DNA of 50,354 bases from Gammaproteobacteria bacterium (lineage in GTDB: Bacteria; Pseudomonadota; Gammaproteobacteria; Steroidobacterales; Woeseiaceae). The stretch's first letter is position 1; each line of letters opens with the position of its first letter. This document shows, piece after piece, positions 1-7,203 of this stretch. The DNA is taken from NCBI GenBank assembly GCA_029863305.1, contig JAOTVR010000018.1:1-50354 (forward strand). The letters are read 5' to 3'. Under the pieces are notes generated by a model. It saw only the letters and a program-made list of their open reading frames with translations, was not told the origin of the DNA and did no database searches. Both the position numbers and the translations under genes were made by a program.

Positions 1-1
1 C

Positions 2-910
2 GGCTTCAACATCAGAGTGGCGCCGACCATAGGCCCGAACGGGCTTCTTTACGGTGCCTTCGAGCTCAGCGGAGTTTTTGCGATGGAGCCGCTGACGGGT
101 ACCGTCATATGGTCGAACCCCGGCAATCCCGCGATGACCGACAAGGCCAGTGATGCTGTCGAGATGAAGTTCGGGCCGTCTGGTCCCGGCCAACCGGTGG
201 ATCAGATCTATGCCAGCATGGAGGGCCAAAGAAGTTTCTATGCCTTTTCAAGCAGCGGCGACCAGCTCTTTACCGCCAGCCTCGCCAACTCCAGGGGGTC
301 AGCCGAGGCCGCGATCGGCTCGGACGGGACCATCTACGGTCCAAGCAGCCTCGGGCTGACCGTAAAGGCCATCGACCCGACCGACGGGAGCACGCTGTGG
401 CAGTACTATCCGGGGGACTGGGCCACCGGCACCCTAAACGTCGAGATCGGTCCGGATGACACGCTCTACTTCGTCGGCAGTTCGGCCAAACTGGAGGCAT
501 ACGATCCCCACTCCCAGTACCGGAAGTGGCAGTTCTTCGATCCCGGCTACAGTCTGGGCCGACCATCGGTTACCCCCGACGGGGCGACCCTGATCCTCGC
601 CGGGAGCGACACGAGTATCTACGGCTATCCCGGGTTCGTGAAGGCCTTCGCGAGCCGGAACGGGCGGGAGCTGTGGACCGTAGACCTTCCCTTCCAGCTC
701 AACCCGGGCTACAGGGTTTACGGCGTACATCATCCGCGCATCACACCGGACGGCACCACCGCCTACGTGAGCACGCTTACGCTGGCCGAATGGCCTCTCA
801 ATCAGGACCCGCACTCGTTTGTATACGCGATCGATATTTCGTCCGCGAAAGGCGGTGGCAAAGGCGGAGGTGGTAAAGGTGGCGGAAAAGGTGGAAAGGG
901 AGGGAAGTAA
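2..910 (+). CDS. PQQ-like beta-propeller protein, 5'-truncated by window edge
   Basis: The reading frame is open from the first bases, so the true start lies outside the window; the GTG at 17 is only the first internal start codon. About 300 residues are visible. They contain five propeller-like repeats in which a 'GPDG.LY' or 'TPDG' strand is followed by 'A.DP..G...W', as in PQQ-like/BamB-type quinoprotein repeats. The last 19 or so residues are almost only glycine and lysine (GGGK/GGK units), giving a basic flexible tail. Family knowledge points to an exported or surface beta-propeller; no substrate can be named. No catalytic PQQ-dehydrogenase residues are recognised. The tail could act in surface attachment or polyanion binding, which is inference. 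Confidence 0.7.
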   Translation, partial: GFNIRVAPTIGPNGLLYGAFELSGVFAMEPLTGTVIWSNPGNPAMTDKASDAVEMKFGPSGPGQPVDQIYASMEGQRSFYAFSSSGDQLFTASLANSRGSAEAAIGSDGTIYGPSSLGLTVKAIDPTDGSTLWQYYPGDWATGTLNVEIGPDDTLYFVGSSAKLEAYDPHSQYRKWQFFDPGYSLGRPSVTPDGATLILAGSDTSIYGYPGFVKAFASRNGRELWTVDLPFQLNPGYRVYGVHHPRITPDGTTAYVSTLTLAEWPLNQDPHSFVYAIDISSAKGGGKGGGGKGGGKGGKGGK

Positions 911-1353
911 CGGGATGGCAATATCTCCTGTGTAAGGGCCACAGCTGACTTCAGGCCAGACTCGGAGCCGGTGAGAACGGGTCTGGGCTAGCTGGTCGCG
1001 TTGATTGCACTGCGTCGGCATCCGTCTCTGGTCGTTGCTGTAGCGTTTAGATTTGTACTTCAATACTCGAAGAAGAGATTTGCAGGAACCGTTGTTATTC
1101 CTGACATCGTCGTCATCGCATCTGGCGTTAACTCCGGACTAATGCTTGTTGGCTACGTTGTGGCATTGGGTGTGACCTGGTCACGCAGCGACTCACAATT
1201 CGATTCATCGGCTGCTTCAGGTCGCAACGCAGCCTGTTGAGAAGTCCGAAGTAATATGACGGCTTGTGACCCCAAAGCGCCGTAGAGGATGACCGGCCAA
1301 CTGACAGAAAGCTTGACCCGTGAATAGGGTTGAGCAGGTGATGGGGGGCTGAA
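911..1353. other. gene-free stretch with one repeat copy
   Basis: No convincing gene is seen. A 79-codon open frame from a TTG at 1001 has no ribosome binding site and no recognisable family. The only structured element is the repeat copy at 1249-1273, about 80 bases before the next gene. Confidence 0.5.
1249..1273 (+). repeat. degenerate intergenic repeat, copy 1 (module B)
   Basis: The 25-base block aagtaatatgacggcttgtg followed by acccc closely matches 3609-3633, and more loosely 1805-1829, 2428-2452 and 2979-3003. The shared core is 'cggcTnnTGACCC'. It is followed by 'caaagcgcc', a degenerate form of the 'aaagcggac' tail seen in other copies. It precedes the orphan membrane protein gene at 1354. 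Confidence 0.6.
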
Positions 1354-1764
1354 ATGGAAACGAGAAAGGTCGCACTAGGTACAGTCGCCTATACCGTCGG
1401 CACGTTCACACTTGCCGTGGTCTGGCACATTTTGTTGTTTGAGAACCAATATCGGAGGTTCGGCTACATTGAGGGCGAACCAAACTTTGCCATCGGATTC
1501 GTTACGATTCTGGCGCAGGGTGTACTTCTTTCACTACTGTTTCCGATGTTCAAAATCGCTGGAACCGGAATTATTCGCGGACTCAAGTTTGTGGTGCCGA
1601 TAGGCGCGTTTTTCTGGACATCTCATGTGCTCGCGTTTATCGCAAAACAGACAATCCAGGACGTCCCACTGTTCGTGATGATGGAAACCATTTATCTAGG
1701 GCTACAGTTCGGGCTGTTCGGAGTGCTCATAGGAGTCATCTATCGCGGTGACAGTTCAACCTGA
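1354..1764 (+). CDS. small four-helix membrane protein of unknown function
   Basis: The 136-residue protein has four hydrophobic segments, roughly residues 8-30, 45-68, 76-98 and 108-131, joined by short polar loops. There is no signal peptide and no catalytic motif. It starts at ATG 1354 after a purine-rich 'ggtgatggggggctga' stretch that can serve as ribosome binding site. It stands alone: the repeat at 1249-1273 lies upstream and the next repeat at 1771 begins just after its stop. I recognise the general look of small uncharacterised bacterial membrane proteins with a 'VWH..LF' motif in the first helix, but cannot name a family securely. Location in the inner membrane is likely. Confidence 0.6.
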   Translation: METRKVALGTVAYTVGTFTLAVVWHILLFENQYRRFGYIEGEPNFAIGFVTILAQGVLLSLLFPMFKIAGTGIIRGLKFVVPIGAFFWTSHVLAFIAKQTIQDVPLFVMMETIYLGLQFGLFGVLIGVIYRGDSST

Positions 1765-1770
1765 TGGGCG

Positions 1771-1842
1771 GCATCTGGCCGGAATGCGACGACTGCAAAG
1801 TTCAGGATATAATTTCGGCTAATAACGCTTAGCGGTCGCTGG
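1771..1842 (+). repeat. degenerate intergenic repeat, copy 2 (modules A+B+C)
   Basis: Module A-like sequence 'ctggccggaatgcgac' is followed by module B at 1805-1829 and then 'tagcggtcgctgg', corresponding to the 'tagcggac' tail. Module B holds a perfect TATAAT hexamer at 1808-1813, so it may supply a -10 element to the DUF1428 gene at 1927. No -35 consensus is visible 17 bases upstream. Confidence 0.55.
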
Positions 1843-1926
1843 CTCGGGCGCGATCGGACGCATCTGGTCAATGTCTGGATGCTTGCACCACTACCTTTTG
1901 CCGCTTCGAACTGCAGGAGTACAACA

Positions 1927-2292
1927 ATGAGCTACATCGATGGATTTGTGATAGCAGTACCAACCTCGAATAAGCAGGAATTCACAGAGTACGCCAAGTT
2001 GGTCGACACAATATTCACTGAATATGGTGCAACTCGGGTTGTCGAGTGCTGGGCTGACGATGTGCCCGAAGGGAAGGTCACCGATTTTGGCAAGGCGGTT
2101 CAAGCGACAAAGGATGAATCGGTTGTGTTCTCTTGGATCGAATGGCCGGACAAGAAAACGCGCGATGCCGCTATGAACAAGATGATGTCGGACGACTTAA
2201 ATGACGAGCGCATGGACCCAAAGAAGAACCCCATTCCGTTCGATGGTAAGCGCCTGATCTTCGGCGGGTTCAGACCGATAGTTGAACTATAG
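1927..2292 (+). CDS. DUF1428 family protein
   Basis: A protein of 121 residues beginning MSYIDGFV. The pattern 'YIDGFVIAVP..NK.EF..YA' at the N-terminus, 'VVECWADDVPEGKVTDF' in the middle and 'DGKRLIFGGF' at the end matches the DUF1428 (YbaA-like) family of small ferredoxin-fold cytoplasmic proteins of unknown function. Length is normal for the family. The ATG at 1927 is chosen over an in-frame ATG at 1879 because it has AGGAG at 1915-1919 and gives the usual family N-terminus. It is a lone gene between two repeat copies and appears intact. Confidence 0.88.
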   Translation: MSYIDGFVIAVPTSNKQEFTEYAKLVDTIFTEYGATRVVECWADDVPEGKVTDFGKAVQATKDESVVFSWIEWPDKKTRDAAMNKMMSDDLNDERMDPKKNPIPFDGKRLIFGGFRPIVEL

Positions 2293-2391
2293 AATCCGGG
2301 GATTGGTCGACGCCAATCGTTGAGACCATGCTGTCCTTATCCAGGGGGCACTTGTTACTGTCGGTTTGGTGGTCTTTCGAATTATCAGCGA

Positions 2392-2460
2392 CCGCTGTTG
2401 GCCTACTGCCGTCGGTCGCCTGGAATGAACTACAATTTCTGCTATTGACCCAAAGGGGAC
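2392..2460 (+). repeat. degenerate intergenic repeat, copy 3 (modules A+B+C)
   Basis: Module A (2392-2423) contains 'ctgccgtcggtcgcc', identical to part of the copy at 3465-3497. Module B (2428-2452) matches 2979-3003 at about 20 of 25 positions. It is followed by 'aaggggac', the degenerate tail. It separates the DUF1428 and DoxX genes. Confidence 0.65.
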
Positions 2461-2529
2461 TTCAGTTTGTCGCCAAAGTAATGGATGATCAGGTCACAAT
2501 TCCAACTCTGTGAGCGAGGCGCTATTCAG

Positions 2530-2916
2530 ATGAACTTTCTATCAAAGTACAATGACCACACGTATGCCGCGCTGAGAATCGTTTCCGGCGCGATTTTCAC
2601 ATTTCATGGCGTTCAAAAGATTTTCGGTTTCTTGGCGGAGTACCAGCCGGCCGTCGGCTCGCAGCTGTGGATAGGGGGCATGATTGAGTTGATATGCGGC
2701 GTCCTGATTGCGATCGGCTTTCAGACACGCTGGGCTGCATTTCTTTCCAGTGGCACCATGGCGGTTGCCTACATTCAGTATCATTGGAGCTTCAGATTCG
2801 GCCCTGAGTTTTTTCCTGCTATCAACGGTGGCGATGCCGCAATTCTCTATAGCTTGGTTTTCCTGCACATCGCCTGCCACGGTGGCGGTAAATGGGCTCT
2901 GGATAGAGCCAAATAA
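2530..2916 (+). CDS. DoxX family membrane protein
   Basis: A protein of 128 residues starting MNFLSKYNDHTYAALRI. It has four hydrophobic helices and the DoxX signature elements 'LR...G..F..HG.QK.FG', 'G..ELI.G.LI..G..TR.AAF' and a final helix ending near 'HGGGKWALD'. DoxX/SURF4-like proteins are inner-membrane proteins linked in some bacteria to thiol or sulfur redox homeostasis; the specific role here is unknown. The ATG at 2530 is preferred to the in-frame ATG at 2485 because family members start close to the first helix. The ribosome binding site (gagcgagg) is weak and distant. The gene stands alone between two repeat copies. Confidence 0.85.
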   Translation: MNFLSKYNDHTYAALRIVSGAIFTFHGVQKIFGFLAEYQPAVGSQLWIGGMIELICGVLIAIGFQTRWAAFLSSGTMAVAYIQYHWSFRFGPEFFPAINGGDAAILYSLVFLHIACHGGGKWALDRAK

Positions 2917-2942
2917 CCGACCCCGCCGACCAAAACCAGTTT

Positions 2943-3014
2943 CCGCTTCTGGCCGTGACGCGACGGTCGTCGGGCCTGAGCTATAATTTCTCCTACTGAC
3001 CCGATGCTGACATT
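2943..3014 (+). repeat. degenerate intergenic repeat, copy 4 (modules A+B+C)
   Basis: Module A 'ccgcttctggccgtgacgcg' and onward is followed by module B at 2979-3003, with a perfect TATAAT at 2982-2987, and by the tail 'atgctgacattcc'. It ends about 20 bases before the start of the nucleotidyltransferase-like gene and could carry its -10 promoter element. Confidence 0.65.
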
Positions 3015-3032
3015 CCAATATCGAACGAAGAA

Positions 3033-3461
3033 ATGGCAGAGCATTTATTTGAGTACCTCAGAAACCTCGATCTTCCTTGCGACTACGCGATATTTGGCAG
3101 CGGCCCGCTCTTAGTACGAGGTATCATCAAGGCCAGTAATGATCTAGATGTTCTTTGCGGCCCCGAGGCTTGGGGTGAAGTCTGCAAGAAAGGCAAGAAA
3201 ATTCGCCTCCGAGATTATGGGTTGGACGTTGTTTCGATGCTGAATGACCGAATTACCTTCGGCACTCATTGGGGCATCGGTGACTTTGATACTGCCGCAC
3301 TCATTGAATCTGCCGAAGAACTTGAAGCACTTCGATTCGTTCGCCTGGAGTACGTCGAAGCGTATAAATTGATTAGATTGAGTGACAAAGACAAGCAGCA
3401 CCTAATTGCTTTGCGTGAATATCTGCAGAACAACGAAATCCGCCATACGGCAATACAATAG
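3033..3461 (+). CDS. nucleotidyltransferase-fold protein (hypothetical)
   Basis: A protein of 142 residues with a minimal nucleotidyltransferase-like N-terminus. 'AIFGSGPLLVRGI' resembles the GS-containing helix, and 'NDLDVLCG' about 13 residues later supplies the D.D-type acidic motif. The rest, including a charged C-terminal 'YKLIRLSDKDKQHL' segment, looks like a small standalone domain. Such proteins can be toxin/antitoxin components or aminoglycoside-type transferases, but no HEPN-type partner is adjacent. ATG 3033 directly follows repeat copy 4; no strong Shine-Dalgarno is visible. Function is not assigned; the fold call is inference from the motif. Confidence 0.6.
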   Translation: MAEHLFEYLRNLDLPCDYAIFGSGPLLVRGIIKASNDLDVLCGPEAWGEVCKKGKKIRLRDYGLDVVSMLNDRITFGTHWGIGDFDTAALIESAEELEALRFVRLEYVEAYKLIRLSDKDKQHLIALREYLQNNEIRHTAIQ

Positions 3462-3464
3462 GCG

Positions 3465-3539
3465 TCCGCTACTGGCCGACTGCCGTCGGTCGCCAGGAAC
3501 CTGAACGAGCGACTGGTATTGAAAAGAGCAGACGTTCAA
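3465..3539 (+). repeat. degenerate intergenic repeat, copy 5 (modules A and C)
   Basis: Module A (3465-3497) is an imperfect palindrome around 'ctggccgactgccgtcggtc'. A module C-like block (3515-3539, 'gaaaagagcagacgttcaa') follows. The same A-then-C order recurs at 5327-5412. It starts four bases after the stop codon of the nucleotidyltransferase-like gene. Confidence 0.6.
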
Positions 3540-3608
3540 ACGGAGTTTTCAAAGTTTTGGCCTTCGAATGACTGCTTCACATCGCATAGCCGGCGATCGA
3601 ACAAACTG

Positions 3609-3633
3609 AAGTAAGATGTCGGCTTGTGACCCT
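3609..3633 (+). repeat. repeat module B interrupted by the IS element
   Basis: The block aagtaagatgtcggcttgtg followed by accct matches 1249-1273 at about 21 of 25 positions. The insertion element's left inverted repeat starts within five bases of its end. The expected continuation of the module, 'tagcggac', is found directly after the right inverted repeat at 4242-4249. This indicates that the element landed inside the repeat. Confidence 0.65.
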
Positions 3634-3637
3634 ATGT

Positions 3638-3649
3638 ATGGACTCCTCC
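3638..3649 (+). repeat. left inverted repeat of the IS element
   Basis: The 12 bases atggactcctcc are perfectly complementary to 4225-4236. They overlap the left-end stem-loop at 3648-3669. Confidence 0.75.
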
Positions 3650-3701
3650 AACCTAATTTCTTAGGTTGGAAGGTCGACCAAAACCCTATTGGAGTCCATA
3701 C

Positions 3702-4100
3702 ATGTCGTATTCAACTACAGTTGGCGTCGATCTTGCAAAGAACGTCATTCAGGTCTCGGTAATATCTAGCCGAGGCAAAGAGCTTTTTAATCGCTCGCTC
3801 ACTCGCAAGAAGTTTGCGGAGTTCCTGGGTAAACAGGAGCCATCACTCGTGGCCGTTGCCGAAGCGGCACGCCGGCCGAACATCAAAGATGCACCGATGA
3901 AGACGGTGGAACAGCAAGGGCTACAAGCTCTGCAACGAGCGCGGGAGCTGCTGATCCAGGAGTGTGTTGCATTATCGAACCACCTGCGCGGCATTCTGCT
4001 CGAGCTTGGCATCACCATTCCTCAGGGATTTGCCTCACTGCTGCGCGCGCTGCCTAAAGATATCTCCTCCGGCCTAACCTACACCGGTTTGAGGCCATAG
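3702..4100 (+). pseudogene. IS110-family transposase, internally deleted and 3'-truncated
   Basis: From ATG 3702 the protein starts with the IS110 RuvC-like DEDD domain: 'VGVDLAKNVIQVSV' carries the first catalytic Asp. At about residue 55 the frame jumps from 'VAVAEA' straight to 'ARRPNIKDAPMKTVEQQ'. In intact family members these blocks are separated by some 50 residues containing the second and third acidic positions, so an in-frame deletion is inferred, perhaps through the short repeated 'EA' coding sequence. After 'GITIPQGFASLLRALP' the frame leaves the family and stops at 4098. The C-terminal Tnp20 domain with the catalytic serine is absent. The product cannot be an active recombinase. 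Confidence 0.8.
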
Positions 4101-4224
4101 AGCCCTTTGACCCTTAGAGGAGCCGGGGTGCGTATACATAGTGGGCCAGGAGATAGCGTCTCCACATCAAGGCCGAATATACAAACGCGTCTGAGTTCTG
4201 ATCGGAAAATCTGTCTGCTGGACT

Positions 4225-4236
4225 GGAGGAGTCCAT
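4225..4236 (-). repeat. right inverted repeat of the IS element
   Basis: The 12 bases ggaggagtccat form the perfect partner of 3638-3649. Repeat sequence 'ttagcggac' resumes at 4241. Confidence 0.75.
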
Positions 4237-4278
4237 GTACTTAGCGGACGGTCACGCCTGATTGCAACCAATAATCAT

Positions 4279-5241
4279 TCAGGCGCTGTCCAAGTACTCT
4301 TCCGCATCGACTGCCAGCGACCTTACGTATTCATCATGGTCGAGACCGCATGCTCGGCAGGACGCGGTCAATGTGGCTCCCTCCTTATCATTCCGCATGT
4401 ACATGGAGAAAGCTGGATTCCCGCCGGGTAGGTTTGGATCGCAATAGTATCCTCTGGGATTGCATCCTGGACAAGCCATGATTGAGTAGTTTCCGACGTC
4501 TTCGTCTACGACTCCGCGTATGTGGTCCAGACGGTGAGTGCCGACATTGAATATTTTTTTCGAAGGAATTCCGCGGTCCTGCTCCCCGATTCGATAAATT
4601 CCGCCGTGAACGGGACATCGCAATTCATCGTCCGCAAAGGTCATTACTTCTCGACAGTCCTCATATCGAGGACACCCGTAACTCCACAATGCAGGGTAAA
4701 ACTCTTCTTTAGGTGTGACTTCGTAACCGCATTCATCACAACTACGAGATTGATGTTCGTATGGATGTCCGCAATTTCGACAGACTTGGACACGATTTCG
4801 AATACGAAAAATACCCCACGCCAACATCGCCACTGAAAGAGCGAGAAATTCCCATACATCATATAGGCGCTTGAGGGTCTCAATTACACCAACTTCCCAG
4901 GCGTCAATCACGTCCTCGACACCGAACCACACAGTCGTCCCCACAAAAAAGACACCAGAGGCGAGGATTAATGAAGGCGGCAGCAACCCGCCTCCGTGCC
5001 GGCGCGGCCTTCCGCTTAAGGTTCTCCATGCGACGGACGAAAAGAAGAATGTTAATGCAGCAGATAGGACAGTCATCACCAGCCAAATTGTCGCGTCATT
5101 ATCGCTCCATTCTCCTTGAACAACGAGGATAAGCGGTGCGGCCGTGACGACCGCGAAGATGATACTCAGAAAAGCGGAAATAACGCCGAGAATAACCTCA
5201 AACAAACGAGGTGCTGCCTCAGTGTACTTATTGGATTTCAT
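4279..5241 (-). CDS. membrane protein with multiple Cys-pair (zinc-ribbon-like) motifs
   Basis: This is a 320-residue protein. The N-terminal half has four hydrophobic segments (about residues 13-41, 52-71, 90-108 and 130-146). The cytosolic C-terminal half is cysteine-rich: CRNCG (154-157) and CDECG (168-171) form a typical zinc ribbon. Cys190, Cys196 and Cys209, CPGC (257-260), Cys267 and CRAC (295-298) follow. Metal binding or a redox role is likely from the motifs; the function is unknown and I do not recognise the family. It is a lone minus-strand gene between the IS remnant and a repeat-bearing gap, with only a weak 'ggcgaaga' ahead of its ATG. It may be cargo of the same accessory region. 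Confidence 0.6.
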   Translation of the reverse strand: MKSNKYTEAAPRLFEVILGVISAFLSIIFAVVTAAPLILVVQGEWSDNDATIWLVMTVLSAALTFFFSSVAWRTLSGRPRRHGGGLLPPSLILASGVFFVGTTVWFGVEDVIDAWEVGVIETLKRLYDVWEFLALSVAMLAWGIFRIRNRVQVCRNCGHPYEHQSRSCDECGYEVTPKEEFYPALWSYGCPRYEDCREVMTFADDELRCPVHGGIYRIGEQDRGIPSKKIFNVGTHRLDHIRGVVDEDVGNYSIMACPGCNPRGYYCDPNLPGGNPAFSMYMRNDKEGATLTASCRACGLDHDEYVRSLAVDAEEYLDSA

Positions 5242-5820
5242 TCTTCGCCGCCAGGTGATTACGTTTTTCGACCTAAGAAGAACCTTTTGAAAGTAAAGCG
5301 GACATTTACAAACCTACCACACCGACGCCTGCTATTGGCCGTTAGCAGGCTTCCACCATTTCCCCGAAGCGCACGCTCAAGCGGCCGTACGGGAAAAAGC
5401 AGACGCTCAGCACGGCAGCCTCTTGCCTTGGCTTTCCGTATTTGTCTATCAATGAAACACCAATTAATACCGGTCGCGACCGCTTTTCGCATTAGTCAGG
5501 CGTAACACCACGAAGGCAGCGGTCGCAGGTTCGCACCGAGGGCGACGCTCCCACGCAGTCGAGTTCGCCTTAAGTACATCTCCGAATTGACACAGGTTCT
5601 TTGCCAATCCAATTTGGTGAAACATCGGACAATGGCAAATCTGATCTTAATCAGGCATTCAGAGCCGCGGGTTTTCGCTTCCTGCGAGACGTCTCTCGCG
5701 ACGTCCCCTGGAACCCAAAGGTCGCCGGGCTGCGATGCCCCGGCGGAAGGGTTTCGATCGGATTGACTTGGTCGGTGTTGTCTTGACCTACGGTTCGGGC
5801 GTTCCGTCCGGGAGGTAACG
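5242..5820. other. gene-free stretch with repeats and a hairpin
   Basis: No convincing gene is seen in about 580 bases; the open frames here lack ribosome binding sites and family motifs. It holds repeat modules at 5290-5412 and, at its end, the GGAGG at 5811-5815 that serves the histidine kinase gene. Confidence 0.55.
5290..5412 (+). repeat. degenerate intergenic repeat, copy 6, with perfect hairpin
   Basis: Tail module 'aaagcggacattt' (5295-5307) is followed by a module A hairpin: gcctgcta (5327-5334) pairs perfectly with tagcaggc (5343-5350) around the loop ttggccgt. Two further tail-like blocks follow, 'cgaagcgcacgctcaa' (about 5365-5380) and 'gaaaaagcagacgctca' (about 5394-5410). The second resembles 3521-3537. 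This is the last copy of the family; none is seen beyond it. Confidence 0.55.
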
Positions 5821-7176
5821 ATGAGAGCAAACCGCAACTCTTGGAGGATGGGGGAAAACGGTCTCATCATCGCCGGCCTTGTTATCAGCGTTATTTTCTG
5901 GTTGCTCGAGGCGAGCAACCATGTACTGTTTTTTGCAGATTCCGACCTCTTTGAGGCCGTATTCGCGCCGACCTGGCATGAACTCTGGATGCGATTGGCC
6001 GTAGTCGGGGCGTTTATGGCTTTTGCCATCATTGCGAATCGCATAGTCAAGGCACGTCGCCGGGCCGAGGATGCCGCCACCCGGGCGCTGACCGAGGTCG
6101 ATCAGGTATTCGAAACCGCTGCCGACGGAATGCGAATAGTAGGCAGGGATTTCCGCGTGCTCAGGGCAAATGATACCTTTGCCAAATTGATTGGCTTGCC
6201 CAAGCACGAAATCATCGGCAGGAAATGCGACGAAGTATTCTGGGGCGACAAGTGTGATACGCCCGGATGTCCATTGGCCAGAGTGCTTGATGGTGACCAA
6301 TACGTCGAGTATGACGCCGATAAGGTACGTCCGGACGGGACGTCAGTGCCTTGTATCGTTTCAGCCACTCCTTACCGACATCCGGACGGTACGATTATCG
6401 GCATTGTTGAGGATTTCAAGGATATCTCGGAACGCAAACGTGCAGAAAAGGACCTGAAAGAGTCCGGCGAGCGCTTACGAGAGTTGACTGCGCACCTGCA
6501 AAGCATACGGGAAGAGGAACGCAGTCGAATAGCGCGGGAAATACATGACGAGTTAGGCCAGGTTCTGACGGCATTGAGCCTGGACGTGCGCTGGCTGCGT
6601 AAGCGATTGCCAGAAGAGCTGGGCGAGTTGCGAGAGAAAACCCGCATGATGGGTGGACTCATCACTGCAACGGTCAATTCCATAAGTCGGATTTGCTCGG
6701 AGCTGCGACCCGCTATTCTCGATGATGTCGGGCTTTCCGCCGCTATCGAATGGCAGGCGGAAGAGTTCACCTCCAGAACGGGAATCGCATGTAACATCAA
6801 GACCGAGCCTGCGGAAATAAAGTTATCCGAGGAACTGTCAGTCGCCATCTTTCGAATCTTCCAGGAAACGCTGACGAATATCGTCCGTCATGCAAACGCC
6901 AGCGAGGTAGATGTTCAGCTGCAGCTGACACCGAGAGTCTTTTCGATGCGGGTCAGTGACGATGGCGTAGGAATAGAAATTGCCGTGCCCCAAAAGGTGC
7001 ACTCCTTCGGTCTCTTGGGTGTGAAGGAAAGGGTGCGTGGCTTTGGCGGAGAGTTGACGTTTTGCACAGGCGACAAGGGCGGCGCATGCCTCGACATCGT
7101 TATCCCGACCCCGGAACTTGCGGCAAGGAATAAGGAAGTACACATGCCCGCTGCACACGTTTCGCAGAGGCCATAG
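5821..7176 (+). CDS. PAS-containing sensor histidine kinase, NarL/NarX type
   Basis: A protein of 451 residues. Two hydrophobic segments (about 14-38 and 55-77) anchor it in the inner membrane. A PAS domain follows (about 95-205), containing 'CDTPGCPLARVL'. Next is a HisKA_3 dimerisation domain with 'REEERSRIAREIHDELGQ', where His242 is the predicted phosphoacceptor. A HATPase_c domain closes it with 'QETLTNIVRHA', 'DDGVGI' and 'SFGLLGVKERV'. Family knowledge: autophosphorylates on His and signals to a LuxR-type regulator. ATG 5821 has GGAGG five bases upstream. The gene converges on the response regulator at 7204-7842 with only 27 bases between stops, so the two are the likely pair. The cysteines in the PAS could bind a metal or sense redox; that is inference. 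Confidence 0.9.
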   Translation: MRANRNSWRMGENGLIIAGLVISVIFWLLEASNHVLFFADSDLFEAVFAPTWHELWMRLAVVGAFMAFAIIANRIVKARRRAEDAATRALTEVDQVFETAADGMRIVGRDFRVLRANDTFAKLIGLPKHEIIGRKCDEVFWGDKCDTPGCPLARVLDGDQYVEYDADKVRPDGTSVPCIVSATPYRHPDGTIIGIVEDFKDISERKRAEKDLKESGERLRELTAHLQSIREEERSRIAREIHDELGQVLTALSLDVRWLRKRLPEELGELREKTRMMGGLITATVNSISRICSELRPAILDDVGLSAAIEWQAEEFTSRTGIACNIKTEPAEIKLSEELSVAIFRIFQETLTNIVRHANASEVDVQLQLTPRVFSMRVSDDGVGIEIAVPQKVHSFGLLGVKERVRGFGGELTFCTGDKGGACLDIVIPTPELAARNKEVHMPAAHVSQRP

Positions 7177-7203
7177 CATAATATCGCTGGCTGCGCCGTT
7201 ACC

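Larger units (their letters stand above)
3636..4240 (+). mobile_element. decayed IS110/IS1111-type insertion element
   Basis: The element is about 605 bases, less than half the usual size. Inverted repeats of 12 perfect bases bound it: atggactcctcc at 3638-3649 and ggaggagtccat at 4225-4236. A third copy of the outer sequence, ggagtccatac, lies at 3691-3701 just before the transposase start. A stem-loop (ccaacctaa 3648-3656 / ttaggttgg 3661-3669) sits in the left end. Short inverted repeats fit the IS1111 branch of IS110. In that branch the guide (bridge/seek) RNA is expected in the noncoding right end, here 4101-4224. The transposase is broken, so autonomous movement is unlikely. Confidence 0.75.

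Noticed and set aside
1001-1240. 79-codon frame from TTG
   Set aside because: No ribosome binding site or family resemblance; lies in a repeat-bearing intergenic region.
2328-2513. 61-codon frame overlapping repeat copy 3
   Set aside because: Its sequence is mostly repeat DNA read in one frame, so it is not a gene.
1249-5412. Classical integron cassette array
   Set aside because: No integrase gene and no attC core sites of the GTTRRRY/RYYYAAC form were found; reported instead as an unexplained repeat family.
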